A model generated the notes under the pieces. The model worked only from the letters and a program-made list of their open reading frames with translations, did not search any database and was not told the DNA's origin. Shown here piece after piece: positions 32,519-43,809 of a stretch of 64,000 nucleotides of DNA. How positions within the stretch are numbered: the stretch's first letter is position 1; each line of letters starts with the position of its first letter. The position numbers and the translations under genes are program-made. Source of the DNA: Chrysopilus asiliformis (taxonomy: Eukaryota; Arthropoda; Insecta; Diptera; Rhagionidae); NCBI GenBank assembly GCA_964034945.1, contig OZ035962.1:70136274-70200273 (forward strand), in the 5' to 3' direction.

Positions 32519-34683
32519 GTAAGTGTGTTTTACCTTACCCTCCATTAATACATTACAAGTTTTGTTCGCTTCTTGTTAATTGTACCTATACCACTACTGA
32601 GCTGTAATTACGCAATAAGGGTAAAATATGGTAAACTTGCTCCTTGGAAATAATGATTTGTTAATTTCTTCAGGAGAAAAGGTCGCTATAAATAATCTTT
32701 CGCTATTAAATGCGGCGACAGGTTTTTGTTTCTTTCATTGGGCGTACAAATGCTTTATTAAAATTAATAAGCTTGAGGTGAAATTCCAAAATCCTACGGT
32801 CATATTTTTAGAGAACTAAATTTTTAAAAACAACCAGTTTTGGTCACTTTTCTTTAAGGGTTTTCTTGCGCCTAAATTCGCACAAAAAAAAGTCGTAGAT
32901 TTTTTGCTCTCGACAAGGTAATTTTGCACGTTGACGCACCTAAAATTCGCCTCGCAGAAGATGTTTAAGTTTTTTTAAATCTTTCTTGCATATAATTAAA
33001 GTATTAACATCACTTTAAAACCGAAATCATGACAGAGCCCTGTACGTCCTGGCGATATATACCCACCTCAACGAACTCACTTCGATGAGTCCTCAACATG
33101 TGTTCATTTGTATGCATGCATGTAACGAAATTTTTAAACTCGACTTCTACCAGTAAAGCGGTTTTTTTCATTCGAAAGCTGTTAGAATCCTTGAAAAAAC
33201 CAACCAATTTCGAGAAAATCCCAAAAATATTTTTCATCTGCATGGGAGAGGGGTAAGAGGGGTGGTTCATTTTTTCTCGTTCTCGGAAGAGGTTTATCTT
33301 TTGACAAAAGTCTGTTCCGTGCCAAATTCCAACTTTCTACATACATCAATTAGTTTTCGAGTTTTTCAACGTTTTTGTATAAAAAAAATTCAAAATATAT
33401 CAATAATTTTAATGATCCGATCAGATATTCGGATTAACTTTCATACAAATTCAAAAGTTTCATCGGGATCATGGTCTGATTTGCTTTCTGAGTTAATGGG
33501 AAATAATAAATTTCCCTCGGTGCGTGTCCAGCTTGCGTCTTTGTTTTCATAGGGGTATGGATATTGAATACTATTTCCATCGCATTACGGTTATTACCCT
33601 AAAACAAAAAAAAATCTAGCGGCGAGAAAAAGAAGCTATTCCTATTCTAGCTGGTAATTACATGGGTTTTGCGATTTTAAAAGTTATTGCCACTACATAC
33701 GGGTTACAACATAGTATAAAAACAAATTTAAACCACCAATAAACTGGGTTAGGTTTTTTTTAATTATCCGTATAGATATCTTAATCGGATCATAAAAAAA
33801 TACAGCTAATATTTAACATATGAAGTTTGATTATATAAGAAAAGTATCATCTCACCGTTAGGTAGATTAAATTAATTTTCTAAAAGTTTTCTTTCGTAAT
33901 TTCCATAAATTTTCTTCAGTATGTCAAAGCTTTACGCCTTTGAAAACATGTTTGTATTAGCGAGACAGTCATTTAAGTTATACTTGGACAGTATTTTATA
34001 TCCCTAATATCTTAAATTACATTAAAAATAATTATTTCCCTATCACAGACAGAGTTTGTCGAATGAATATGAAAATTTTTTCTCAAATGTTGAGTTTTAT
34101 GCGACTAAAGTATTTTTAAATTTTGTCTTGTTTCCCAAATGATATCGATTTGAGGCTATCGACAGGATTGATCTTCCGGGAACATTGTACAAGTGTGGTT
34201 GTCAAATGGGATTTATATCATTATTTCCCATCTGCTGCTTACTTCTTTTTTGTCTGTGTTCGTCTGACGCACAATTGTGGCAAACACTTTACCAATTCGA
34301 TGCCATTCTATTTGAATATCATTTTAAGCCCATAGTATTCTTGACAAAAACTTTTTTATCTATTGACACAAAAAGGGATAAGGGAAGGCAACCAAGTGTG
34401 TCCTTAATGGGAATTTGAAGATAGTGAATCATTATTTGATTTCCTATTCTCTTGTTGTGATGTGATAAGACGAATATTTTCACATTTTTGAATCCAAGTT
34501 TAACTAAAGTGTTAACAAATGTCAACATCAGCGATTATTTAAAACACCAAAAGGTTTTTTTTTCTTCACTTTGGTTGACTAAACCAATTCATTGTTGTAC
34601 ATAAAAGTAATATTTTTTTTGAGCCGTGGGTATCTTGTAAAACTCTACAATTTTTCATTGTTGGTTGTGGTCTATTTAATACG
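32519..34683 (+). other. Start of a long intron; nothing else seen
   Basis: Begins with the GTAAGT donor. The small frames at 32628-32819, 33010-33270, 33262-33552 and 34123-34418 lack motifs and splice context. Confidence 0.4.
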
Positions 34684-34684
34684 T

Positions 34685-34741
<57 letters not shown>

Positions 34742-34790
34742 CTCTCTCTCTCTCTCCCTCTCTCTCTCTCTCGCTCTCTCTTTCTCTCTC
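34684..34790. repeat. (TC)n microsatellite
   Basis: About 107 bp of TC dinucleotides with a few interruptions (TTTC, CGC, CCC). The long Ser/Leu and Arg/Glu open frames across it on both strands are artefacts. Confidence 0.95.
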
Positions 34791-35002
34791 GGCACTACAA
34801 CCGGTTTTCGGTCTTGACCTGCCGCAATGTCTCTCGCCAGACTCCGGTCGCGTGCCGATGTCCTCCAGTTTTGTATCCCAATTCTCCACACAGTTTTGTA
34901 GTTTAGTGTGAATTTAACTCCAAAAGTGTCTAATTAGAGTTCATCGTTTTGGACAACCCAATTTTTTATCTATTTGGATGAACACAAACGGATAAAAAAA
35001 AT

Positions 35003-35603
35003 ATCTAATGTATGTATATGACTTTCTCATACAAAATCTACGTTCTGGCACAATTTACCTGACGAATAAAATATTAGCTTCTATAAAAATATGATTTTTT
35101 TTAACAAAATTTAAAAAATATCGATAACGGTAAAATATATCGATTTACGGGAAAGGCAAATTTATCGAAGATTTAAATATCTTTAATTCTTTTCAAAATG
35201 TATTTTTTTACATTTTAGTGAAAATATCTCAATAACGGTAAAAGATAATCGATTACGGAGCAAGACAAAGTTGTCGGGATCGTTATTATCTTAAAAACTG
35301 ATTTTTTTTTTTGAAATAACGGTATATATCGATATGGTTTGCGATGTTTTAGTTAAAGACAAACGTCTAGAAAATTTCATTGTCTCCAACTCATATATAT
35401 AAACTACCGAAAAGTGAGTAGCTTCGGAGTAAATTGCGAAAAATGAAATATGCGATTTTTAAAAAGCCGCCATTTTGGTAACATCCGGTTTAATAGTATC
35501 GTCCTATTCCAGGACCAAACATGCCTGGAAAATTTCATGCTTTTAGCTCTAGTCGTTTTTAAGAAATCTTGTTCACAGACTGACAGACAGACATTTTTAT
35601 TTT
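35003..35603 (-). repeat. Family L repeat, reverse orientation
   Basis: Starts near ATGACTTTCTCATACAAAAT, carries AATAACGGTAAAAGATAATC words, then GCGATTTTTAAAAAGCCGCC, ATTCCAGGACCAAACATGCC and AGAAATCTTGTTCACAGACT with a short GTCY-like run. This is the mirror order of 28.6-29.8 kb. Confidence 0.6.
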
Positions 35604-36119
35604 CTTATATCGAATTCAGCGACCCAAATTATCTAGAAAAGGTTCTCATATCGAGTGCACTAGAATAAGTGTCTGCCTGTTTAATCATTTTTTGACGACT
35701 AAAGGTTTCCTTTCTTTAGCCGATCGAAAATAAATTACTCAGTATTTTATTATACTTCGTATTAGAAAGTAATGAATCCATTATAGAAGCTTTTTGAAAC
35801 CCCCACTTTGATGATTAAGTAGACCAAATTTGATTAAATATTTTATGGACAATTGAATAGTATCATCAGTTAATCGTAATTGACACTCCAGGATTAGAAT
35901 AAAAATTCCATATTGGAGCAATTGACGCTAATTAGGTCCTTAGCTCTTTCTTTGTTAACCACACAGTTCTAAAAATTCAAATAACTTTTCTAATAAAACT
36001 GAAACTTTTCTTTTATGGAATTATCATAAATCACTTTATAGAGAGTTATTATGTAAATTTTTACAACAATTGAGTTTTACAATTTCACCTGTTCTACGGT
36101 AGCCTTAATAAAATCCTCA

Positions 36120-36325
36120 TTGTCTGCATGTGTGAGTCGTTTTCAAAACGACGCAAATCATTCAATTGCTTATCTCTCCACCGATTCCGTACGTCTTATT
36201 CTGACAATTTGTGCCCCACAGCTTCAACGCCATCTAAAATTGAATCAGCCGTCAAATCTTCGAACCCCTGATGACGTATCCATGTCGGCAACATCGTGCA
36301 AAGAATCCATTTCGACAAGTTGAGG
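36120..36325 (+). CDS. Weak candidate coding segment A in a GC-richer island
   Basis: Open for 67 codons to TGA. A pyrimidine-rich tract ending TGTGCCCCACAG at about 36220 could serve as an acceptor; the part after it is Ser/Thr-rich (DDVSMSATSCKESISTS). In-frame joining to the phase-0 donor at 32518 would give a short alternative C terminus. No recognised domain. It could equally be noncoding conserved sequence. Confidence 0.15.
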
Positions 36326-36498
36326 GTCGTCGTGTTTCGTGTTCGTTTGGCTTCGTTTCTACACTTTAAAACAGCATTTCAGTTTACCACCATCAGAGGA
36401 AGATGGTGGGGTGGTTCAATGAGTTCCTCCTATCGTTCTTTGCCACTTCATCGTTTCCCAATCCTCACCACGTTCAATCACCAAAGAGCACTGGTTGA

Positions 36499-36645
36499 CT
36501 TGGTGGAATCTCTGATGACGTCGAAAAACGTTGTGTGGCAGCACAACAGCAGCAGCAACAACAAATATATCGAGAGCAAGACGAGGTGATTGCGCGTCGG
36601 TCGGTCGCCTTGTGGGTCGAGTGGATCGATGGCCCCGAAAATTGA
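36499..36645 (+). CDS. Weak candidate coding segment B (poly-Gln)
   Basis: An ATG-less open frame with DDVEKRCVAAQQQQQQQIYR followed by EQDEVIARRSV and ending in TGA. CAG/CAA-mixed Gln runs are common in fly proteins. GAG|GTGATT at 36591 is a fair donor, but no good acceptor precedes the frame. The minus strand also has a 91-codon frame here (36416-36691), so strand is unsettled. Treat as a pointer to a possible exon. Confidence 0.2.
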   Translation, partial: LGGISDDVEKRCVAAQQQQQQQIYREQDEVIARRSVALWVEWIDGPEN

Positions 36646-36729
36646 CAACGACAAGGGCGACGAATTTAAATTTGAAATCAATTAAACTCAATTTGCAAGA
36701 TGACGTTGGGGCAGGGGACTAAATTCCAC

Positions 36730-37379
36730 TATAAAACAAATTATAAACTGAGAGTAAATTTTATGCTAAGCGATGTCTCACACGAGTTCCAATATTTTCG
36801 CCCACTGACTGTCGTCTGTGGCTTGTATCACGATGACAGTTTTTCTATTTGTTGTCCTCTACAGGATTCGGAACAGCAACTAAAATTTTATATTTTTAGT
36901 ATTTTTTTTCTAGATCGATTGCACGAATGTAACGTTTTCCAAAATTTCGTGACTTCAACCACTTTTTAAAAGCTTCTCTTTAGCTTGCTTTCGTGTGTTT
37001 GTGTCTATTTGTCAGAGTCAAATCTTGTAATCTAATTTTGACCCACTTCCACTCATCCTTAAAATTTTGCACACTTGACTTGAAATTTTTCACACATGCG
37101 TAATTCCGATGACAATACAATATTTTCACTAATTAGTCCTTGTAAGGTTAATGGAGAATAACGTGATTATCCTTTTTCTCAAATTTCCCGGAAAAAATCT
37201 CATCCGGAGGTTTTTGGGGTCGCTGGATTCGATTCTGACGTTAAGAAGTCTGTAAGGATAACGAAAGGTCCTGTTTGGATAACGTGGTTATCATATTTTC
37301 TGGAACCGGATATCCGTTTTGTTAGGAACCGGGTATCCATTTCTCGGTTCTTGGATTCGTGACCGGTTCCTCGGTTCCT
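36730..37379. other. No gene seen
   Basis: An isolated TATAAAAC word at 36731 has no initiator at the right distance. The 89-codon frame at 36700-36969 has no motif. Confidence 0.4.
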
Positions 37380-37431
37380 GCGGCCCAGGCGGGTTTTATT
37401 GCGGACCAGGCGGGTTTTATTGCGGACCATG
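37380..37431. repeat. 21-bp tandem repeat
   Basis: GCGGACCAGGCGGGTTTTAT is repeated in tandem twice with a third partial unit. It sits in a region of GGTTCC/CGGTTCC words. Confidence 0.8.
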
Positions 37432-38029
37432 GGGACCACTGCAATATCTCAGAAACTGTAAGAGAGAATTAATTTGAGTTTATATTCAAACATGCACCGG
37501 CGACACTTGATCTGTGAAACCAATTGTTTGCGTTGAAAGCTCATTCAGTTTCAGAATTTTTTGGAGGAAGGTCATATTGCCAGAAATATGTGTTTTTTTA
37601 AGTGACAAAGAAAATTGGTTTGTGTGATCTGAGCACAAAACACCGGTCCACATTACCCGCACCAAAACCAAATTGACCGATTGTGTCAATCTTCACATTT
37701 TTCGATTTAAAAAGTCAAAAAATTATCAGATCAAGATTTTTTAATTTTACATTAAAAGGTGACGATTTTCTCTTGGATAACAAACTGCTGTTTTTTAAAA
37801 ACAATCTTAAAGTAACCTCATATGAGTAAAATATAGGAACGGTGGTCTACAATACGCGCACTTACCATAATTGCTTTTCACAGGACCGGTTCTTGAAAAT
37901 TTTCGAAACCGGGTCTTTTCAATAGCTCAATTGAGCAACCGTTAACATACTTATGGTTGAGGGTCAACCCTTTTTTTGAGAAGCTCTTCAAAAGCTTGTG
38001 CTGAAACAGCAGTTGTTCTCGCAGTATGA

Positions 38030-38200
38030 GCGAACAGATAGTAAATTGTTTGCAACGCATCGAACCAATCGTCGGACACAAAAATGAATTACACCGAAAA
38101 ATTTTGATTTCCGTCTGTCCGTGAACACCACAACTTCCGAAAGGATTGAGCCTAGAGGCTTAAAATTTTGTACAGTTGCGTTTCTCGAAAATTGGAAGGC
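38030..38200 (+). repeat. Family G repeat
   Basis: TTTGCAACGCATCGAACCAA, the core CGGACACAAAAATGAATTAC, then a short GTCY run (CCGTCTGTCCGTG) and AAGGATTGAGCCTAGAGGCT. It passes directly into family L at about 38218. Confidence 0.7.
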
Positions 38201-38217
38201 TGAAGGCAAGAATACAA

Positions 38218-39009
38218 TTGGCCCGATTCGAGTCATATTAAAAAAATGTCGTTCTGTCTGTCAGTCTATGTACAAGATTTCTCAAAAACTAATAGAGCTA
38301 GCGCCATGAAATTTTATAGGCATGTTGGGTCCTAAAATGGGACGATCCTATCAACTTTTGGTGGAAATCCGTTAACCGGAAGTATCCAAAATGGCGGTTT
38401 TTCAAAAATCGCAATTTCGTTTTTCTCGATTTACTCCCAAACTACGCGTTTTTAGTGGCCTTAAGTATGACAAAAGTTGAATACAATAAAATTTCGTACA
38501 CTTTTGTCTTTAGCTATAACTCGATATCTCAACCTGTTATCGAGATAAACCGTTATTTCCAAAAAAAACAGTTTTTTGCGATTATCTCGAAAACTAACGG
38601 GTTTTTGCTGACTGAATGTATGAAGTGAATTAATGAGAATGGCATTCTGCACAATTTTGTCTTTTACCGTTATCCGTTATATTTTACCGTTATTGAGATA
38701 TTTTCATTAATATGTAAAAAATCATATTTTTGCGAATAATTTGCAAACTAACGGTTTTTCGACAAATCAGTTAAAAGAATAATTAAAGATGTTAACATTT
38801 TCTACATTTTTGCCATTTACCGTAAATTGATATCTTTTAAAGTTCTCAAGTTATCTCAAATTTTCTACGTTTTTGATATTTTTGGATGAACCAACAATTT
38901 ATTGGGAGGTCGTCTTAGGTTGACAACGCGACAGGGCTCTAGCGTAAATTGCGCAGGGTCGTAGATTTTGTAGAAGAAAGTTTTGTGTTGACCACAACTG
39001 ATATTTATA
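38218..39009 (+). repeat. Family L repeat
   Basis: Begins near GAGTCATATTAAAAAAATG, has CTGTCTGTCAGT only once, and aligns with 28930-29845 to the shared terminus GTTGACCACAACTGATATTT. It lacks the internal 196-bp duplication. Confidence 0.7.
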
Positions 39010-39032
39010 AATAAAAATGTTATCTGCCCAGT

Positions 39033-39079
39033 GGCCAATCGTCAAATACTCAAAAATTCTGAGTATTTGACGATTGGCC
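39033..39079. repeat. Perfect 20-bp-arm palindrome
   Basis: GGCCAATCGTCAAATACTCA is mirrored exactly after a 7-nt loop. A related arm (GGGGCCAATAGTCAAATACT) occurs at about 27885, so this is a dispersed foldback. Confidence 0.75.
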
Positions 39080-39089
39080 CCTGACAATT

Positions 39090-40702
39090 GTGGCTTTTTT
39101 TAGGTTTTTATATTCAAAATATATATTTCAGGCATTTTTCCAAACTTTGCATTGCACTGCAGAAAAACTGGAAGGAAATGAAGTAAAATTTCCTAAAGTT
39201 TTGATTGTAATTCGTTAAAAAAATGAAAAATTTTCAATACGTCTATCTGACAAATTAAATCAGTTGACTAACACAATCTTAACATTTTTCATGGTTATAT
39301 AATTACAAAATACTATTTCGTACAATTAAAATAATATTTAAATCAATAGAGCTACTTCGCAATTCCATTATGAACATGGAAATTCTAATTCCACGTCAGT
39401 CGTATGTTATGATGGCGGATGCCGCCGGCAACTTTTCTTGGCAGAACTTCCCGTCATTTCATGAGGTTTCCCCACGCAGAAATTCAAAACAATTACTGAA
39501 AATTGAAAATGCCTTTCAAAGATAAGAAAAAATTATCGATTCGCTGATGGCTCCTTCCTGTATCAGACATTCAGCTTTCGAAATCTCAACTACATTCGCT
39601 CTCTTTGTCTCACTCAATCGTTACATGTCGCCAGCCTCTGCAGCAAATCAATTAACTAACAAGGAAACCTTTCCCCACTCAAGAATTAAGTGAAAAGAAA
39701 CTAGTTTCGAAATGTTGATGGCAAAAGAAATCGGACTGCATTATCGGCTGGAATATAATTTGTTGGATGTCTATCAACATGGTTTGTGTCTTAGATGAGG
39801 GATATTGTTGCTAAACAATTAATTTATTGCTTGAAGAAACAGTTTTTTTTCTTCATCATGTGTGAGGTAAATATTAACTTCGATTTGGCTTATTTATTCC
39901 ATATTTGTCTAATATTCAAGGATAAGAGTATCCTTATTTCCTGAAACAATATTAACACTTGCAAAGAAGAAAAAAAGTTTCTACTGATACTGGAAGGATC
40001 ATGAACCAGAAAATGAGGCAATAAATAAGGTAATTAATGTTTACTAGAGGCGTCTATTACAAAGCTATTAAAAGAGCAAACGAACAGAACCCGTGTTACA
40101 AAAGTAATTATTTTTTTCGTCGTATTCCTCTGCTATTCCCTGAAACTTGAAAAAGTTAACCGAAAATACTTTTTTATGAAAGGGAAGAGTTTGTTATGTA
40201 CAAAGGACAGATAGATGGAAAATCCCAGTCGCCTATACTCACTGAACACAAACAAACAAACACTGAATTTTGATTTTTTTTTCTGACCCACTTAATTTAG
40301 TTTATAATCCTTAACTCAAAAAAGGGGCATAAAAAGAATCTCTTTACAAATAATTTTCTCCCTCCTCCTTGCTTGCCTCTGGACTTCCTTCCCTATTAAT
40401 ATAAAATTAACTCAATTTCGCCGTCTACTCTTTTCGAACTTTTATTTTTGCTTGTGCCTGAATTTATTTGGTTTTAGGTAATTCGGTTTTTTTATATGTT
40501 TTTGCCCCGAACTTAACCCATTGTGCTGTTTTGGGACCAAAAATATACCCAATTAACGGGACATGTACCCGGAAGAATTCTCTCTTCATTTAAGAAAAAT
40601 ATAAAAATACAGGAGCAAAGAATGAAAACAACTATTTGACTTTCCCCCTACATTAATTTCCTTCTGTTTATAAACTTTTTATTTCCTTAATTTTGAATAA
40701 AG
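39090..40702. other. No gene seen
   Basis: Comparatively repeat-poor. No open frame above about 60 codons and no splice pairs were noted. Confidence 0.4.
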
Positions 40703-40704
40703 TA

Positions 40705-41486
40705 GGGGAACCCGGGGCTAGTATTAACAGGGGTAAGTATTAACAAGCCTATTCCCGCCGAAATATACGAGCCACAATCTCGAAATTTGGTTTTTGTCCA
40801 TCATTCGATAAGGTCAATCATATCGTGACTCATCAGTCATAAACAGTTAATTGCAAGTGAATGTTTAGCACAAAGACCGAAATTTAGCTGGTAAACGAAC
40901 TTTTTATGGTTTGGAATATTTTGATTTCTGTCTTAGTTTTTTATATTATTGAATATAACTTTGCCGATAATGTAAGTTAATGAAGCTATAATTAATAATA
41001 TCCTTTGGTTTTATTACAATCCTTAACTATATTTTTGTGTGTGGTTAATAATTCAAAAAAAGTAGTGTCGGGGCTAAAATTAACAAATCCATGGGGCAAG
41101 AATTAACAATATAATGTCATAGACATAGAATAAGAATTCTCATACTATGTTTTTATAGATACAAATTATGTACAAAAAAGCTTCCCTGAGACCTTTTTTT
41201 AGATAATAATAATTGTTTTTGTTTTTTAAAACGACTTAATTTTTTTGTCAATTTAGGTTCCTTGAAAAGGATATTTATTTGGTTCATATGAAAAGTGAAA
41301 AGTGACTTACTTCACTATCATTCTGACCCCCTCATATAGTGACTACCTGGTTGAAACTTTTTTTATTTCTTATGATACCTGAAGACCTACAGTATGGCTA
41401 GATATAAAAACAATATCAAAAATGTTACGTGTTAAAAAAACATGACCCAATTTCCAAATTTTGTTAATACATGCTCCGGCTTCCCC
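40705..41486. mobile_element. TA-flanked MITE with ATTAACA subterminal repeats (782 bp)
   Basis: GGGGAACCCGGGGCTAGTAT on the left pairs with GGGGAAGCCGGAGCATGTAT read inward from the right, both followed by TAAC. TA lies outside both ends. GGGGYWAR(T)ATTAACA words recur near the left end and the middle. This is the same layout as 21642-22581, where the repeated word is GTTGTCACA. Confidence 0.75.
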
Positions 41487-41614
41487 TACATTAATTTGAG
41501 TTTAATGTTCTAGGGAAAATTTAATTGGGCTTGAAATTATGAACTCTGATGTGAAAACAGTTAAAATATTCTTTTAAAAATTTCCGCTTTTCAAATTAGA
41601 GGGAATTGAAACAG

Positions 41615-43002
41615 CATATCGACCCTGTTCAGGTAAAACTCATTAACTACACTTTTTGTGTTTTCCGGGTTTTTCGATAGTTTTTATGCTTTTACCAACT
41701 TCTACGAGCTGTGGTGTTTAGAAGTCCAAAAAAATGTTCGGTACGGTTTTAAAATAATGAAAATAATCATTATTTGCTATTTTAAATACGTTTGCTATCA
41801 GCAAATAATCATCAAGTACTTAATGAGTTTTAGCTGGAAAGAGTTTTTTCATTTCTTAAAACAATGAAATAAATGGGAAACGCGGAAGTTCTGAAATTGG
41901 CTCAATTTTATTTAAATATATAAGTCAACTACCTGTCGCCATTACTGAATTATCATTATTTTCTGACACATGCGGAGTTCAGAACCGGAACCAACACATT
42001 GCAGCGATTTTAATGTATACAGTTTCCAACACTCACTTGCAAATAATCGAGCATAAGTTTTTAGAGTCGGGTCATTCCTACATGGAATGCGATTCCATGC
42101 ATTCAGCCATTGAGCACGAAAAAAAGAACGTTAATATTTTCCTTATGAATGACTGGGCCAATATTTTCAAAAACGCACGTTCAAAGCGAGGAAAAAATCG
42201 AAATCGCGATCCGTACATAGCATGTGAGCTGAAATATCACGATTTCTATGATTTACATGACTTATCTTCAAAGTTAATTAAAAACAGAACCACTGATGAG
42301 CAAGGGAATAAAGTAAACTGGTTGAAAATTAAATCACTGATGTATCGGAAGGATGAACCGCACAAGATTCAATATAGATATGACCATACATCTGAATACA
42401 AATCAATCAACATAGGCCGTGGAAGACCACATAAGGATGTCCAACTTAAAAAGGCATATTTATCACAGCTACAGATAAGCTCAGGTAAAAAAAATGACTT
42501 AATACGACTCTGTGACACAGATATAATTACTGAAGAACTACAGCCATGGTACCGGAATTTACCATGTTCAAAAAATATCACTGAAAGCATACCGGAACCC
42601 GATATTTCAGACCCTAGTGAAGGCGATTTTAGCGATACAGAAATCTGAACTAAGTTCCATTTATTTTCAATTTTTTTTCTGTATTATCGTATTATTATGA
42701 ACAATAAAATAATAAATAAATAAGTTTTCTGTCACAGATAACATCATTAATTACATTATTCGCACAAAATGTTTCAGGTAAAAATCATTAAGTGCAAAAT
42801 CCCATGAAGATCTGTTCGTAAATTTTTTTTAGTTATAACACTATATTCCATAAAGGAATAATTATATTGATAACATTTCCTCTGCATAAACTTTTTTTTC
42901 TAGCAAAATTGGAGTTTTCGCTTAAAAAATAACCTTAAATTGCAATTTTCTCTAAACTATGAAAATGTAGTTAATGAGTTTTACCTGAACAGGGACGATA
43001 TG
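41615..43002 (+). mobile_element. 1.39-kb DNA transposon of undetermined superfamily
   Basis: The 37-bp terminal inverted repeats start CATATCGWCCCTGTTCAGGT and end in AACTACA, with one mismatch (41615-41651 and 42966-43002). A diverged inner copy of the terminal word (CAGGTAAAAATCATTAAG) lies at about 42776. The interior carries one 262-codon open frame. No flanking target duplication was recognised, perhaps because the true ends lie a few bases in or out. The coding part lacks an N-terminal DNA-binding region, so the copy is probably an internal deletion derivative. Confidence 0.75.
41860..42648 (+). CDS. Transposase-like protein, C-terminal 262 residues
   Basis: The frame is open from the codon after TAA 41857-41859 to TGA 42646-42648. 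The first internal ATG (42013) starts inside conserved sequence, so the true N terminus is missing. Early residues include RGSSEIGSILFKYISQLP; then come SDTCGVQNRN and about 45 residues later GHSYMECDSMHSAIE. Together these look like the middle and end of an RNase H-fold transposase catalytic core. Proteins with SDxCGGQN...GHSxMxxDxxH..IE patterns are abundant in insect genomes as repetitive uncharacterised genes (recollection). Later residues include VNWLKIKSLMY, a basic GRGRPHK motif and an acidic tail rich in Pro, Ser, Asp and Glu. The usual second G of CGGQN is V here. The gene sits alone between the inverted repeats. There are no stops or frameshifts over 262 codons, so it decayed little or inserted recently. 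Confidence 0.6.
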   Translation, partial: NNEINGKRGSSEIGSILFKYISQLPVAITELSLFSDTCGVQNRNQHIAAILMYTVSNTHLQIIEHKFLESGHSYMECDSMHSAIEHEKKNVNIFLMNDWANIFKNARSKRGKNRNRDPYIACELKYHDFYDLHDLSSKLIKNRTTDEQGNKVNWLKIKSLMYRKDEPHKIQYRYDHTSEYKSINIGRGRPHKDVQLKKAYLSQLQISSGKKNDLIRLCDTDIITEELQPWYRNLPCSKNITESIPEPDISDPSEGDFSDTEI

Positions 43003-43260
43003 TCCGTTTCGGTAATTTTTTGGAAATTAATAAATGAAATTAATTCCTTTCGACGATTTTTCCTTTATTGGGATTGCAAAAAAATTTCTTCTTTGCTAGA
43101 AAAAGTATTTCATTTGTACACGGTAAAAATGTTTGGGCTAAATTTCAATCTTTTTGGTATTGTATACAGTTTTACACTGAAAAAAGATTAAAATTTAAGC
43201 TTGTGAAAGCTTATTATTTTGTAAATCTTTTTTTTTTTATGAAAACTTAATCCAAATAAG

Positions 43261-43578
43261 TCTCTCGAGCATCGTTGCTCTGTTGGGATACTCAGCATAT
43301 TCTATAGATATTTCCATGGAAAATGTTCCACTGAAATTTCCCAACTTATTCCTCTACGATATATTTTCTCTAGATCCACTCGTGCAGCTACACGCGCGCA
43401 TGACTTCTTTCTTGAATCTCCCCGTTTTCGTACAGGAAAGTTTAGAGGTTCCTTCATTCCGCGAACAACAAGACTTTGGAACGATTTACCATTCGATGTG
43501 TTCCCCCCGGACTATAACCCGCAAAAGTTCAAGAAGAACATAAATCGGCATCTCCTTTTCTTCTTCCGACCATCCTGA
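43261..43578 (+). pseudogene. Non-LTR retrotransposon RT C-terminal fragment, copy c
   Basis: 106 codons without interruption: LEHRCSVGILSIFYRYFHGK, RSTRAATRAHDFF, then TTRLWNDLPFDVFPPDYN and the terminal HLLFFFRPS before TGA. The family 3' UTR follows to about 43625. It includes a stretch (RSTRAATR) missing from copy b, so the two are independent truncated insertions. Confidence 0.7.
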
Positions 43579-43653
43579 ACTGTGCATCGGCATTAAAGGG
43601 TCTTGCCCTAAGCTATGGCTAAAAGTCATTGATTTTAATACTTTTTTTTATTA

Positions 43654-43807
43654 AAATTTAATGCAACCGCATTATTTTTTTTAACGCATTTTCCGAATAC
43701 GTTGTAATCCAAATGCGCTATTTTTCAATATTTTTTTTTAAATTTCATGCAACCGCATTATTTTTGTAATGCGATTTTGTATTACAATGTAATGAAAATG
43801 CGCTATT
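43654..43807. repeat. Two tandem diverged units (about 84 bp)
   Basis: AAATTTMATGCAACCGCATT starts each unit, and AATGCGCTATTT ends each. Function unknown; possibly a foldback remnant. Confidence 0.55.
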
Positions 43808-43809
43808 TA

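Noticed and set aside
32519..32548. Extension of the 32099 frame to the stop at 32548
   Set aside because: The sequence passes through a textbook AAG|GTAAGT donor and then a pyrimidine/AT-rich stretch, so the last nine codons are intronic.
34566..34906. Ser/Leu-rich and Arg/Glu-rich frames on both strands
   Set aside because: Translations of the TC microsatellite.
42013..42648. ATG at 42013 as the start of the transposase-like gene
   Set aside because: The conserved RGSSEIGS and SDTCGVQNRN segments lie in the same frame upstream of this ATG, so it is an internal Met.
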